Part shown: one piece after another, positions 1 to 7,555 of the stretch | Layout of the letters: each line of letters begins with the position of its first letter | Position numbering within the stretch: the first letter of the stretch is position 1 | From: JAXIPB01 sp045403155 | Lineage (GTDB): Bacteria > Actinomycetota > Actinomycetes > Mycobacteriales > Micromonosporaceae | Direction of reading: 5' to 3' | Assembly: GCA_045403155.1 (NCBI GenBank) | Contig: JAXIPB010000104.1 | Location: 6,188 to 70,187, forward strand | DNA length: 64,000 nt | Translations under genes and position numbers: made by a program | Notes under the pieces: model-generated | What the model was told of the DNA's origin: nothing | Databases searched by the model: none | What the model saw: only the letters and a program-made list of their open reading frames with translations

Positions 1-401
1 GCGATCAGCTCGACGGCTCCGCGCAGCGCGATCGCCGCCAGGCCCTGACCGCGAAGGCCGCGCTCGACCAGGATGCACGTGACCCGGTAGTCGGGCAGTC
101 GGTCGGCAGTGGCCACGTACTCCTTGCGGTGATGGATGTTGGGCAGCTCCTCGGGTGATCCGTACTCCGCCCAGGCGACGGCCCGGTCGCCGTCGTAGAC
201 CAGCGCCGCGTGCGCGATCCCGTCGGCCACCAGACGTTGCTTGAGCGCTTGGTTCCCCTCGGCGCTCTGGCCTTTCTCGGCGCAGTCGGGATGGAAGTGC
301 GTGCACCAGCAGCTGGCGAACATGCCCTTGTTCCGCTCGACGAGAGCGGCGAAGTCGTCGAACGTCTCCGGCGTGAGCGCCTTGATCGTGAAGGCGGACA
401 T
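1..401 (-). CDS. GNAT family N-acetyltransferase (C-terminus outside window)
   Basis: Read on the minus strand from an ATG at 401, 133 codons run without a stop into the window edge, so the C-terminal part is missing. The protein begins MSAFTIKALTPETF and has a CWCTHFHP stretch near residue 30. Near the end the segment VERGLRGQGLA fits the acetyl-CoA binding (Q/R)xxGxG/A motif of GNAT enzymes, preceded by a strand (RVTCILV) typical of beta-4. It probably acetylates a small molecule or a protein amine; the substrate cannot be inferred. The opposite frames here are only shadows of this gene. Confidence 0.8.
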   Translation of the reverse strand, partial: MSAFTIKALTPETFDDFAALVERNKGMFASCWCTHFHPDCAEKGQSAEGNQALKQRLVADGIAHAALVYDGDRAVAWAEYGSPEELPNIHHRKEYVATADRLPDYRVTCILVERGLRGQGLAAIALRGAVELI

Positions 402-862
402 GCCGGCAACATACCCCTGATTGCGGACGTTCGGCGTCCGGTAGGTAACGCTGCCAGGGCGGCCCACGCGCCGTCGCGGCCGAGGAGCACGGCCAACGTG
501 CCGAACTCGACGACCCGACCCCGCCTCGATCGAGCGTCGTCCCGAAAGACCCGCCCGAACGGCCTCCGGGACGGGGACCCGTTGCGAAGCGGATCCTTGA
601 GTGTGTGGTTCTTCAAATCGGGGCGGCCGGACCGGCACGCTCATCGGCAAATGAGTGTGTGGTCGATCGCATGCCGGATCTCCGTTGGGAGGGTTGGGGG
701 CAGGTCTGTTGATCTTCACACGAGGCGCCGACACTCGGGGAGTGGGTACGAGCGTCGATCCCACGACCACGCGACACAAGGAGGCGGCCAAGCCACACCT
801 TCGGCAGACCACGCATTGCGTTCTGCGATCTGGCAAGGCGGTTCGCACCCGGCCCCGACAGT
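402..862. other. intergenic stretch without a convincing gene
   Basis: About 460 bases between two minus-strand genes. Several frames are open but none has a plausible protein, start or ribosome site. A 12-base direct repeat TGAGTGTGTGGT occurs at 598-609 and 652-663, 54 bases apart; its meaning is unknown. Confidence 0.4.
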
Positions 863-1168
863 TCAATCGGCGTCGGACTGCAGTCGCCAAGCGGCGATCA
901 GGGCGTCCTCAATCGCACCCTCCTCGCCGCGCAACTCGGCGAGAACCATCATGTGCTTCGCGAAGCGGGCCGGTACGGAGAATGTGTCGGGGAACTGATC
1001 CAGCCACCGGCCCCTGAGGTCGAGGGAACAGCGGATCACGACGTGCGACTCATCGATCTGCCGGGCCACGAGGCGTCCGCGGTACCGACAATGGAGCAGC
1101 CCGTCCTGCCGTCGAGTTCTCACCCCGTCGAGCCGACGTGCGAGCGACTCGAACTCCGAGATGTCCAT
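863..1168 (-). CDS. MmcQ/YjbR family protein
   Basis: 101 aa, start ATG at 1168. The order of elements fits the MmcQ/YjbR (double-wing, DNA-binding-like fold) family: an N-terminal helix (SEFESLARRLDGV), a beta region (GLLHCRYRGRLVARQ), a strand VVIRCSLDLRG, the FSVPARFAKHMMVLAEL segment and a C-terminal helix ending DALIAAWRLQSD. Biochemical function in this family is unclear. It stands alone, with no obvious operon partner and no strong ribosome site. Assignment to the family is by pattern recognition only. Confidence 0.7.
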   Translation of the reverse strand: MDISEFESLARRLDGVRTRRQDGLLHCRYRGRLVARQIDESHVVIRCSLDLRGRWLDQFPDTFSVPARFAKHMMVLAELRGEEGAIEDALIAAWRLQSDAD

Positions 1169-1249
1169 GAATCAAGGATGGCACCGGGGCTGCCCTGCGC
1201 CGCGAGCAGACCCGCCCAGCCCGAAGGCCGCTCGTTGATCGTAGGGACC

Positions 1250-1564
1250 ATGAGACCACCTCCGCCCCCACGACGACGGTCTCAGGCCATGCTCGCAAGA
1301 TTGCGACTCGGACTCACCGCTGGGTTCGACTGTGGCGACGTCTCGGATGCTGCCTTCGCGTGCGGGAATATCACCTTCACCGGCGCGGCCTTCTACGTCG
1401 GCACCGTCGTCGTCATCCTAACGTCATTCTCCGTCGACACAGTCGACTTCGCCGACGCGACGTTCTCACACGGCACACTCGACTTCGGGCAGCCGAAGCT
1501 CTCTGGCGGCAGGGTGAGTCTCGGGAACCTGAGCGTTGACGGCGGCGTGTTGTGTGCGTACTAA
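1250..1564 (+). pseudogene. pentapeptide-like repeat protein, short or degenerate
   Basis: An open frame ending at 1564 whose last ~80 residues show a degenerate five-residue periodicity (FTGAAF, VDFADATFSHG, LDFGQPKLSGG). This resembles the F(S/T)GGTVDFxxAxF repeats found in C-terminal regions of actinobacterial membrane proteins. Possible starts are ATG 1250 or ATG 1289. Family members are usually much longer and carry N-terminal membrane helices, absent here, so this is more likely a remnant than a full gene. The preceding part of the same open frame overlaps the MmcQ-like gene antisense and is not coding. Confidence 0.45.
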
Positions 1565-1654
1565 CGACCTAGGAACCAATAGTGGTGGGTTCGCCGGCGG
1601 TGGTGCTGTCACGGTGGCGAGGCGGCCCGGCCACACCCTCCTGCGATGCGAGCT

Positions 1655-2455
1655 TCACCTGTGGGCTTTTGACGATAGCTGCACGGCGGCGGCGACCACG
1701 AGCAGCAGGACGCCGGTACCGCAGGGGAAGATCGATAATACGGCGATGAACCCGTACCCTTCTCCCGACCCGGGGTGAGAGGCTTCGGCACGCTGAGCTA
1801 TCAAGACCGGCCCGACAAAGACCGCCGCCGACAGCGCGAAGCACACAAGACTCGCGATCACCAAGGGCGGGAGTGGGCGGCTCGGGAGCGGTGTGCCGCC
1901 TCGGCGTTCAAGTGCGGCTGTGGGATGGGTACCTGTGTCGGCCGGCTGCTGTTCTGTGTGCTGGTTGGGTCCAATCGGCGTCGGGACGCCGGCAGCGGCA
2001 AACGGTCGCGGCCGTGCGGGAGCAGGAACCGCGGGAGCGCGCACCGCGGGTTCAGCTTCGGCGGTGGCATCTCGCTTGGCCCTGCCCCTGACGGGTCGGT
2101 ATCCCTTCACGCCAGCCACGATGGTGAAGGCCAGCGCCTGCAGCCCGCCGACAACCACGGTGATGAGCAGGCAGGCGATGAAGACGTGGTCACCGCTCGT
2201 GCCGGATGCCGCGTCGGACGCTGAGACCCCGATGATGAGCGCAGCGGTGTAGACCGCGGCCGACAGCCACAGGACAGCGGCGTGAACCTTACCCAGACCG
2301 CTGAACAGCACCGCCGCGACGATGAACGCGATGGGGGTGCCGAATCCCAGACTCAGCCAGGGCGCCAACGCAAACGCGACACCACCGAGCACCCTGCCAG
2401 GCCGGCGCCGCCGCCGGCCTGGGCGGCCGTCGCCTGCTGGGGCAGCTTGCGTCAC
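1655..2455 (-). CDS. multi-pass membrane protein with proline-rich linker
   Basis: 266 aa if started at GTG 2455, chosen because GGAGGGGGA lies at ideal distance upstream; an ATG at 2470 falls inside that ribosome site. A short Arg-rich N-terminus is followed by about four hydrophobic segments (starting VLGGVAFALAPWL), a cytoplasm-type linker rich in Pro, Ala and Arg (about residues 135-190), and two further segments near the C-terminus, ending with a hydrophilic tail. No catalytic motif is visible. Unknown function; the layout recalls DUF4190-like actinobacterial membrane proteins but I cannot assign a family with certainty. Confidence 0.75.
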   Translation of the reverse strand: MTQAAPAGDGRPGRRRRRPGRVLGGVAFALAPWLSLGFGTPIAFIVAAVLFSGLGKVHAAVLWLSAAVYTAALIIGVSASDAASGTSGDHVFIACLLITVVVGGLQALAFTIVAGVKGYRPVRGRAKRDATAEAEPAVRAPAVPAPARPRPFAAAGVPTPIGPNQHTEQQPADTGTHPTAALERRGGTPLPSRPLPPLVIASLVCFALSAAVFVGPVLIAQRAEASHPGSGEGYGFIAVLSIFPCGTGVLLLVVAAAVQLSSKAHR

Positions 2456-2662
2456 GAGGTCCCCCTCCATCGAGGATCAACGAATCAGTCCGGTTCACTC
2501 CTTACGGATGGGTTCGCATCGTGCGGGTCGAGAGGCTATGAATGGCGTACCACCTATCACCGTAACCCGCCATCACCGTAACGAGCCGAGGATCAATACT
2601 GATCGGTCGATATGCCTCGGCGTGTCGATTTGATCGAGATGACGTGGACGGTCTGCTGATTT

Positions 2663-2887
2663 GTGACGATCAAGAAGGCCCGCGCGGCCCTGTCTCATTC
2701 TGGCTTCACCGGCATTTCGCGCAGCCATCTGGACCGGCTCGTCGCTGAGCTGGCCGAGCCGTTCGCCGCCGCGAGGGAGGGCCGGCTGCGCCGCCGCCGT
2801 GGTGGCCGCGATCGCCGCCGCTGGCCCGGCGCCGGACATCCGCAGAGGCTGATCCTGCGCGACCGGGTGCTGGTGACCCTGGCCTGA
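2663..2887 (+). pseudogene. IS5-type transposase N-terminal remnant
   Basis: A 74-codon open frame resembling the helix-turn-helix N-terminal domain of IS5-family DDE transposases: SRSHLDRLVAELAEPFAA, a basic stretch, then GAGHPQRLILRDRVLVTLA, which fits the typical 'GAGRPxxLxLxDRLLxTL' segment. It stops where a complete transposase would enter its catalytic domain, so it is a truncated insertion-sequence relic. It directly abuts an integrase fragment and the first repeat-cassette copy, marking an old recombination point. Confidence 0.55.
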
Positions 2888-2900
2888 TGGCTCCGAGGAA

Positions 2901-2963
2901 GACCACTTTTTCGCCTCGGCGCTGATCCGTGCGGGGCTGTCGGTGAAGGTCGTCTCGGAGCTG
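2901..2963 (+). pseudogene. tyrosine recombinase (integrase) C-terminal fragment
   Basis: A 21-codon stretch reads DHFFASALIRAGLSVKVV, matching the segment of tyrosine recombinases that follows the catalytic HxxR (…LRHFFASxLIRxGxSVKxVQ…). Neither the catalytic residues before it nor the LGH and catalytic Tyr after it are present. It is a short fossil fused to the beginning of cassette gene A copy 1. Evidence is one motif only. Confidence 0.45.
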
Positions 2964-2968
2964 CACCC

Positions 2969-3156
2969 GTGGCCGAGATCGCCGAGGTGCTCGCCGCCAT
3001 TCCGAAGGCGCAGCGCCAGGACGTCTTGACATGGCGATCGCCCCGTACGTCCTGCCGGGCAGCGGCCGCCCCGAGGTGTGGTACGCCGCCGCGGCTCCCT
3101 TCCTCGTGCGAGCCGGCGCGCGACCGCCGGAGCGACCCGTCCGCGCTCGTCGCTAA
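2969..3156 (+). pseudogene. cassette gene A, copy 1 (5'-truncated, frameshifted)
   Basis: Similar to the intact A copy at 10066-10350 from its residue ~34 on. It starts abruptly at AEIAEVLAAIPKAQRQDVL, just after the integrase fragment, so the first third is lost. Around 3029 a base is missing relative to the intact copy and the frame changes; the rest reads MAIAPYVLPGSGRPEVWY, then AAAAPFLVRAGARPPER, and stops at TAA 3154-3156. That stop codon overlaps the -10-like box of the B gene that follows. Confidence 0.65.
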
Positions 3157-3166
3157 CGTCGATCAT

Positions 3167-3424
3167 GTGGGCGAGGATCTCACCACGCTGGCCGCGCGAC
3201 CCGGCTGGAGCGTGGAGGGCGCAGTCGCGACGTACGCGCCGAAGGCGGGCGACTGCTGCGCCCGAATCAGGCAGCCACAGTCCGCCGAACGGCCGCACAT
3301 GCGGCTGCACGTCGCGATCATCTCGCCGTCTGGCGCACCGGCGCACACGGCCTACGCGTCGTCGGTGACCGAGGCGTGTCGGATCGCTGAGAGTCAGGTC
3401 CGGGCGTGCCTCGAGAAGCCGTAG
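3167..3424 (+). CDS. cassette gene B, copy 1 (85 aa, unknown function)
   Basis: 85 aa from GTG 3167, chosen because TAACGT (3154-3159) lies 7 bases upstream, the same arrangement as in copy 2, which implies a leaderless mRNA. The protein is small and probably cytoplasmic. Conserved blocks shared with copies 2 and 3 are an N-terminal LAARPGWSV, VATYAPKAGD, a Cys at CARIRQP, RPHMRLHV, SPSGAPA, and a C-terminal amphipathic helix ending SQVRACLEKP. No membrane segment or signal peptide is seen and no known family is recognised. Copy 1 differs from copy 2 at roughly a fifth of positions, all in frame, which suggests protein-level selection. Confidence 0.75.
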   Translation: MGEDLTTLAARPGWSVEGAVATYAPKAGDCCARIRQPQSAERPHMRLHVAIISPSGAPAHTAYASSVTEACRIAESQVRACLEKP

Positions 3425-3591
3425 CGCTGCATGCGCGCCGGTCTGATATGGCCCGGCGGATCCGGTTCGGCACATGCGGCGGAGGACGACATCGTTCGTC
3501 TGGAAACCGCACCCGGATGATCATTGTTAAAGCGCGCTGGCGTCCATACGCTCCAGACCACCGTGTCTGATCTTGAGCTGAAGGGCGAAAC
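3425..3591. promoter_or_regulatory. intercassette region upstream of T copy 1
   Basis: Begins with TAGCGCTGC (3422-3430), which recurs after B copy 2 (5263-5271) and before A copy 4 (9977-9985). A GGTCTGATATGGCCCGGCGG block recurs in weaker form after T copy 2 (6330-6355 region). The repetition shows that noncoding DNA was copied with the genes. A GAAGGG ribosome site precedes the T start. No clear -35/-10 pair was identified. Confidence 0.4.
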
Positions 3592-4491
3592 ATGAGCGAC
3601 GGTAGGCCGGATCCAGAGTCATCCGAAGAGAAGACCGCAACTGCGTCAGCCAAACGCCGTGTGTCCCGCCGTGGTCTGATCGCCAAGGGCGCCGCGGTCG
3701 CCGCCGGCGGAATCGGGCTAGCCGCGGTCGCCGCGACCCCGGCCGAAGCCTCAACCGGCACCATGATCTACGGCACTGACATGGACGCCGGGTCGGACGG
3801 CACAGGCCTGACGAGCACATATTTGAATCAGACACTGCGAGTTAGGAACCTAGGCACCGGAGGCGGGATATTCGCCGAATCCCTTTATTCCACGGCCATC
3901 ATCGCCCAAGGTTTTGGAGGTAACGGCGTCTTCGCCGCTGGCGGAATTGGAGTCTACGCACGGGGCGATCGAGCTCCTCTGCTCTTGTTACCGTCAGAGG
4001 CGCCAGGTGCGCCGACGAGCGACGTTCACCAGCCAGGCGAGGTGTTCGTCGACGGCCTCGGCAGGCAGTTCCTATGTGTATCGCTGGGAGTGCCCGGCAC
4101 CTGGGTACGCCCCGGCCTCAACCCGATTGACGCCTTTAGGGTTTGCGATACACGGTCGGGTACCGGCACCCCGTACTCAAATGGGACCAAACTCGGCCCC
4201 GGCGCGAACCTTCTGGTAAACGTCGCCGGCGAGGCGGCGGTGCCTGTACCCGAAGGCACCACCGCCATCGTCGCCAACCTCAGCGTCACCGAAGGCACCG
4301 CCACCTCCTACCTGACCGCCTACCGGGCCGACCTGGCCAGCCCACCCAACGCCTCAAGCATCCACTTCGAGCGCCGGACTACCATCTCCAACCAGATCAC
4401 GGTTCCACTCGACGACAATGGCGATGTCAGGATCTTCAACGCGGCCGGCAGCGTCCATCTGTTCATCGACATCGCCGGCTTCTTCTTCTGA
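3592..4491 (+). CDS. cassette gene T, copy 1: Tat-exported protein with actinobacterial C-terminal beta module
   Basis: 299 aa, ATG preceded by GAAGGG. A hydrophilic N-terminus leads into a twin-arginine motif SRRGLIAKG (about residue 25) and a hydrophobic Ala/Gly-rich stretch ending ATPAEAS, a typical Tat signal with AxA cleavage. The middle (residues ~55-130) is Gly-rich with a beta-helix-like rhythm. From about residue 145 comes GEVFVDGLGRQFLC…PGTWVRPG, then RVCDTRSGTGTP, VPEGTTAIVANLSVTEGTA and the C-terminal VHLFIDIAGFFF. This module (xVxDTRxGxG…AVVxNxTVTxxT…VxVDxxGYF) occurs in many secreted actinobacterial and chloroflexal proteins; its role is unknown, probably cell-surface attachment or assembly. 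Follows B copy 1. Confidence 0.85.
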   Translation: MSDGRPDPESSEEKTATASAKRRVSRRGLIAKGAAVAAGGIGLAAVAATPAEASTGTMIYGTDMDAGSDGTGLTSTYLNQTLRVRNLGTGGGIFAESLYSTAIIAQGFGGNGVFAAGGIGVYARGDRAPLLLLPSEAPGAPTSDVHQPGEVFVDGLGRQFLCVSLGVPGTWVRPGLNPIDAFRVCDTRSGTGTPYSNGTKLGPGANLLVNVAGEAAVPVPEGTTAIVANLSVTEGTATSYLTAYRADLASPPNASSIHFERRTTISNQITVPLDDNGDVRIFNAAGSVHLFIDIAGFFF

Positions 4492-4604
4492 CGGACCGCA
4501 AAGCACTAGCGCGGCTCGGGACCGGCCAGACGCAACCGCGCGAGTAGGTCCGCTCGGAGCGGCAGCCGGCGCCCCGGCAGCCGACGGGCGTACGGTCGCA
4601 AGGC

Positions 4605-4894
4605 GTGCGCCGAGCCGACCGTTTCCGGGTGGCCGCAGCGCAGATCAACGGGATCGCGGCCGGCGTCGTCCAGGTGCGGCGCGTCACCGAGGAGGAAGGC
4701 CTGGCCGAGATCGTCGAGTGCTCGCCAAGCTTCCGAAGGCCGATCGCCAGGCCGTTCTGGATCTGTCCATCGACGCCTACGTCCGACCGGGCAGTGGTCG
4801 GCTGGAGGTGTGGTATCGGGCCGCGGCGGACTTCCTTGAGCGGGCCGGCGCGAGACCGCCGGAGCAACGCCGAGACGGCCTCAGCCAATTCTGA
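4605..4894 (+). pseudogene. cassette gene A, copy 2 (full length, one-base deletion)
   Basis: Starts at GTG 4605 with TACGGT at 4591-4596, 8 bases upstream. Reads RRADRFRVAAAQINGIAAG, then VVQVRRVTEEEGLAEIVE. At about 4721 one G is missing compared with the intact copy (GAGTGCTC for GAGGTGCTC). After this the correct reading is in another frame: LAKLPKADRQAVLDL, then YVRPGSGRLEVWYRAAADF, stopping at TGA 4892-4894. Either a dead gene or a sequencing error. The deletion is not where copy 1 is shifted, so programmed frameshifting is unlikely. Confidence 0.65.
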
Positions 4895-5007
4895 GCCGAG
4901 ATCTTCGTCGTCAGACTCTAATCGTCGAGCGAGACGTACACGCGCAGTCTGACCGTGGATACGAGGAATGAGGCTGACTCCGTGCCGTCGGCGTTAGCGT
5001 CGATCAC

Positions 5008-5265
5008 GTGGCCGAGGATCTCGACGCTCTGGCCCGCCGGCCGGGATGGACGGTCGACCGCCCGGTCGCGACCTACGCGCCGCAGGCGGGCGACTGGTGC
5101 GCTCGTGTGAGGCAGCCACGGTCCGCGGAACGGCCGCATATGCGCCTGCACATCGTGGTCCTGTCCCCGTCCGGCGCCCCCGCGTACACGGCCTACGGGT
5201 CGTCGGTGGCGGAGGCGGTGCGGGTCGCCGAGGGTCAGGTGCGCTCTCGCCTCGAGAAGCCCTAG
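5008..5265 (+). CDS. cassette gene B, copy 2 (85 aa, unknown function)
   Basis: 85 aa from GTG 5008, with TAGCGT at 4995-5000 and a 7-base gap to the start, as in copy 1. Sequence blocks: AEDLDALARRPGWTVDRP, VATYAPQAGDWCARVRQP, RPHMRLHIVVLSPSGAPAY, and a C-terminal helix SSVAEAVRVAEGQVRSRLEKP split here for brevity. Two predicted strands around HIVVLSP followed by a helix suggest a small alpha/beta fold. No known family recognised. It lies between A copy 2 and T copy 2, preserving the A-B-T order. Confidence 0.78.
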   Translation: MAEDLDALARRPGWTVDRPVATYAPQAGDWCARVRQPRSAERPHMRLHIVVLSPSGAPAYTAYGSSVAEAVRVAEGQVRSRLEKP

Positions 5266-5409
5266 CGCTGCTCGAGCACTAAGCAGGTTGCTCCCGCCTG
5301 GAGAAAATGGGGAATCACTAACGCAATCTGGGTGGTCGTTCCCGATGCATCTGAGAAGCAACCCCTCGTACGGTCGTCCTCAATCACGTCAGCGATCGAG
5401 GGAGTCGCC

Positions 5410-6300
5410 ATGCAGGACGAGGTTGGAATCAAATGTCAGGAGCATGCGCCGGGTTGCGATGAGCCAAGGCGTGCGCGTGTTTCTCGCCGTGGTCTGATCG
5501 TCAAGGGCGCCGCGGTCGCGGCCGGTGGTGTCGGGCTGGCCGCCCTAGTCGCCGACCCGGCCCACGCGGCCATCGGCGTTATGCACTACGGCACGTTGAA
5601 CGAGTCGGACTCCTTGACAACGGATCTCCACGCTACGACAGCTCAATTTGCGACACTTCAGGTAAGTAACTCTGGTTCCGGCGCCGCGGTGTACGGGGCA
5701 GGGTGGAACGGAGCTGGACTTCTAACGACTAGCCAGTTTGGCGTTGGGGCGGATTTACACGGTAGTCGGGCGCCGCTGTGCCTGCGCCCGGCGCCCAGTA
5801 CCATCGGCGCACCGGGTAGCGGCTTTCATGACCTCGGTGACGTGTTCGTCGACCAGCTGGGTCGGCACTACCTGTGCAATGCTGCGGGTACGCCGGGCAC
5901 GTGGGTACGGCCCGGGCTCAACCCGATCGCCCCGTACCGGGTCTGCGATACCCGATCCGGCACCGGCACCCCGTACTCCACCGGCACCAAGCTCGGCCCC
6001 GGCAAGAACCTGCTGATAAAGATCGCCGGTGAGGCCTGGGTGCCGCCCGCTCCAGAGGTACCCGAGGGCGCCACCGCCGTCGTCGCCAACCTCACCGTCA
6101 CCGGCGGCACCGCCACGTCGTACTTGACGGCCTACCCGGCCAACATCGCCGCACCCACGGCCTCGAACATCAACTTCGTGGGCGGGCAGACAATCGCCAA
6201 CCAGATCACGGTCGCCCTCAGCACGGCTGGTGATATCAGGATCTTCAACAAGGCCGGTAGCGTCCACGTCATCGTCGATCTCGCCGGCTTCTTCTTCTGA
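5410..6300 (+). CDS. cassette gene T, copy 2: Tat-exported protein with C-terminal beta module
   Basis: 296 aa from ATG 5410, preferred over upstream starts because GAGGGAG (5398-5404) sits 5 bases before it. Tat motif SRRGLIVKGAAVAAGG near residue 25, cleavage likely after ADPAHA. The middle part is shorter and diverged from copy 1, whereas the second half is very similar: GDVFVDQLGRHYLC, PGTWVRPGLNPIAPYRVCDT, VPEGATAVVANLTVTGGTA, VHVIVDLAGFFF. The strong conservation of signal and C-terminus with a variable middle suggests an exported scaffold presenting a variable segment. Function unknown. Confidence 0.85.
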   Translation: MQDEVGIKCQEHAPGCDEPRRARVSRRGLIVKGAAVAAGGVGLAALVADPAHAAIGVMHYGTLNESDSLTTDLHATTAQFATLQVSNSGSGAAVYGAGWNGAGLLTTSQFGVGADLHGSRAPLCLRPAPSTIGAPGSGFHDLGDVFVDQLGRHYLCNAAGTPGTWVRPGLNPIAPYRVCDTRSGTGTPYSTGTKLGPGKNLLIKIAGEAWVPPAPEVPEGATAVVANLTVTGGTATSYLTAYPANIAAPTASNINFVGGQTIANQITVALSTAGDIRIFNKAGSVHVIVDLAGFFF

Positions 6301-6406
6301 CAGACGGCAAGGCCTTGCGTTGCTCTGCCAGATGTGGCCCGGCGGCGAGGCCCTGCTCGGCGCCGCCAGCCGGTAACTCGGCAGCCGACGGCGTACGGTC
6401 ACGAGC

Positions 6407-6473
6407 GTGGGCGGAGCCGACCGCTTGCGTGTCGCCGCCGCGCAGATCAACGGCATCGCTGCCGGCGCGGTAG
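6407..6473 (+). pseudogene. cassette gene A, copy 3 (5' fragment)
   Basis: Only the first ~22 codons survive: GTG 6407, then GGADRLRVAAAQINGIAAG, with TACGGT at 6394-6399, 7 bases upstream, and the conserved GCAGCCGACGGCG before it. Similarity ends at about 6473. The sequence that normally follows the A gene (ATTCTGAGCCxAGATCTT, 4888-4905 in copy 2) reappears at 7085-7102. This suggests that about 0.6 kb was inserted, or replaced the 3' part of A, at this point. Confidence 0.6.
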
Positions 6474-6485
6474 GTGCCACAGGGC

Positions 6486-6923
6486 TTAATCGTTGCCCGT
6501 CCAGACCCGGCGTTCTCCGGCGTGCGCCGACAAGTCGCCATATTCGACCGTCCCGCCCGTGCGGCGGTACGGCAGGAGCACGAGGATCGCCACACCTTCG
6601 CGATGATCCGCCTCGATGCGGATCGCGCCGCCGAACGCAGACCCACCGAGACGAACATCCGACACGAACGTCACCGCGCGAATCTCCGTCGACATTGACC
6701 GCGCCCCTGCATAGAGAGTGTCCAAGACTTGGAGTGATGCAGGTTTCTCGGCTTCCTCCCATGCCGCCAACATGCGCGTCTCCCCATCTGTCGACACGAC
6801 TGCCGCGTGCGGTTAGAACTCTCCGTGCCTCTCCAACATCTGTTCACCGAACGGGAGAACCGCATCCAGCAGGCCGTCCAGGTCGTCCTGCGCGGCCCGC
6901 GACGTGTGATCACGCCACGACAT
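6486..6923 (-). pseudogene. small protein gene interrupted by an in-frame stop
   Basis: From ATG 6923 the minus strand reads MSWRDHTSRAAQDDLDG, LLDAVLPFGEQMLERHGEF, then TAA (6813-6815). It then continues in the same frame with PHAAVVSTDGETRMLAAW and on to LPYRRTGGTVEYGDL and a normal stop near 6486, about 145 codons in all. The junction GEF-stop-PHAA looks like a Tyr codon (GEFYPHAA) mutated to TAA. The downstream half keeps normal coding character and could be translated from a GTG or ATG near 6797. The family resembles small actinobacterial proteins of unknown function. It lies inside the segment that splits A copy 3. Confidence 0.6.
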
Positions 6924-7175
6924 GCGGGCATACTGCCACACGAGGCCCGAGCGCGAGGGCTTGCGCGCTGGATACGGCACGCTATCCGGCCCGGCGGTGG
7001 TGCGGCATGACGCGGCCGAAGCGTGACAAGCGCGATGTCCAACGTGCTCGGTTGGTGCCCGCCAGAGCGGCCCGCTGTACGTCCATTCTGAGCCAAGATC
7101 TTTATCCGCTGGTGCATCGCATCACCCGCAACGACAGAGCACTCCCGGTCAACGGTGGGGCTCGGTCGGGCACAA

Positions 7176-7208
7176 AAGGGCCGCCGTCTGGTGTGGACGG
7201 CGGCCCTT
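7176..7208 (-). terminator. perfect 13-bp hairpin, terminator-like
   Basis: AAGGGCCGCCGTC (7176-7188) and GACGGCGGCCCTT (7196-7208) pair perfectly around a 7-base loop. On the minus strand the stem is followed by TTTTGTG, a short U-tract, so it most likely ends transcription coming from the UbiA gene side. Confidence 0.7.
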
Positions 7209-7299
7209 CGGTCTGTCTGTTGTGGTCGGTCAGCGGGATGACGTGCGCGCCGCCCAAACGGTGCTTGCCGTTTCTGCGCCCGGCTGTACGGGCGCCGGC

Positions 7300-7450
7300 T
7301 CGCTCGCGCATACGGCCGGGTGGATGAAGCGGGTCGGTCCGCACAGCGCGGCCAGACGTTCGCCCTCGGCCCGCGCTGTCCTCGTCGTCGGCGTGCACGC
7401 GGAAGGTGGCGTACGCCGGACTTCCTCGTCACCCTCGCCAGGGCCGGCAT
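7300..7450 (-). pseudogene. possible decayed small gene downstream of the prenyltransferase
   Basis: On the minus strand, pieces in two or three frames line up into a protein-like series: EGDEEVR, YATFRVHADDEDSA, ARAEGERLAALCGPTRFIHP. No single frame carries all of them, so at least two frameshifts would be needed. The parent family is not recognised. Its position between the UbiA gene and the hairpin suggests a former second gene of that transcript. Weak evidence. Confidence 0.3.
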
Positions 7451-7555
7451 CGCCTGCCCACCCACCGGCGCCCCGCTGCGGGGCGAGGGCGTCGGCGTTG
7501 CCGTCGAGGTGGAACGGGCCTAGCTGCTGGCGAAGCGTAGCGACTAGCTGGTGCG

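Noticed and set aside
2969..4894. Programmed ribosomal frameshifting in gene A
   Set aside because: The lesions in A1 (~3029) and A2 (~4721) are at different positions without a common slippery sequence, and A4 needs none; independent mutations explain them better.
5755..6762. 335-codon minus-strand frame opposite T copy 2
   Set aside because: Runs antisense to the conserved T module and into the disrupted region; no protein-like features.
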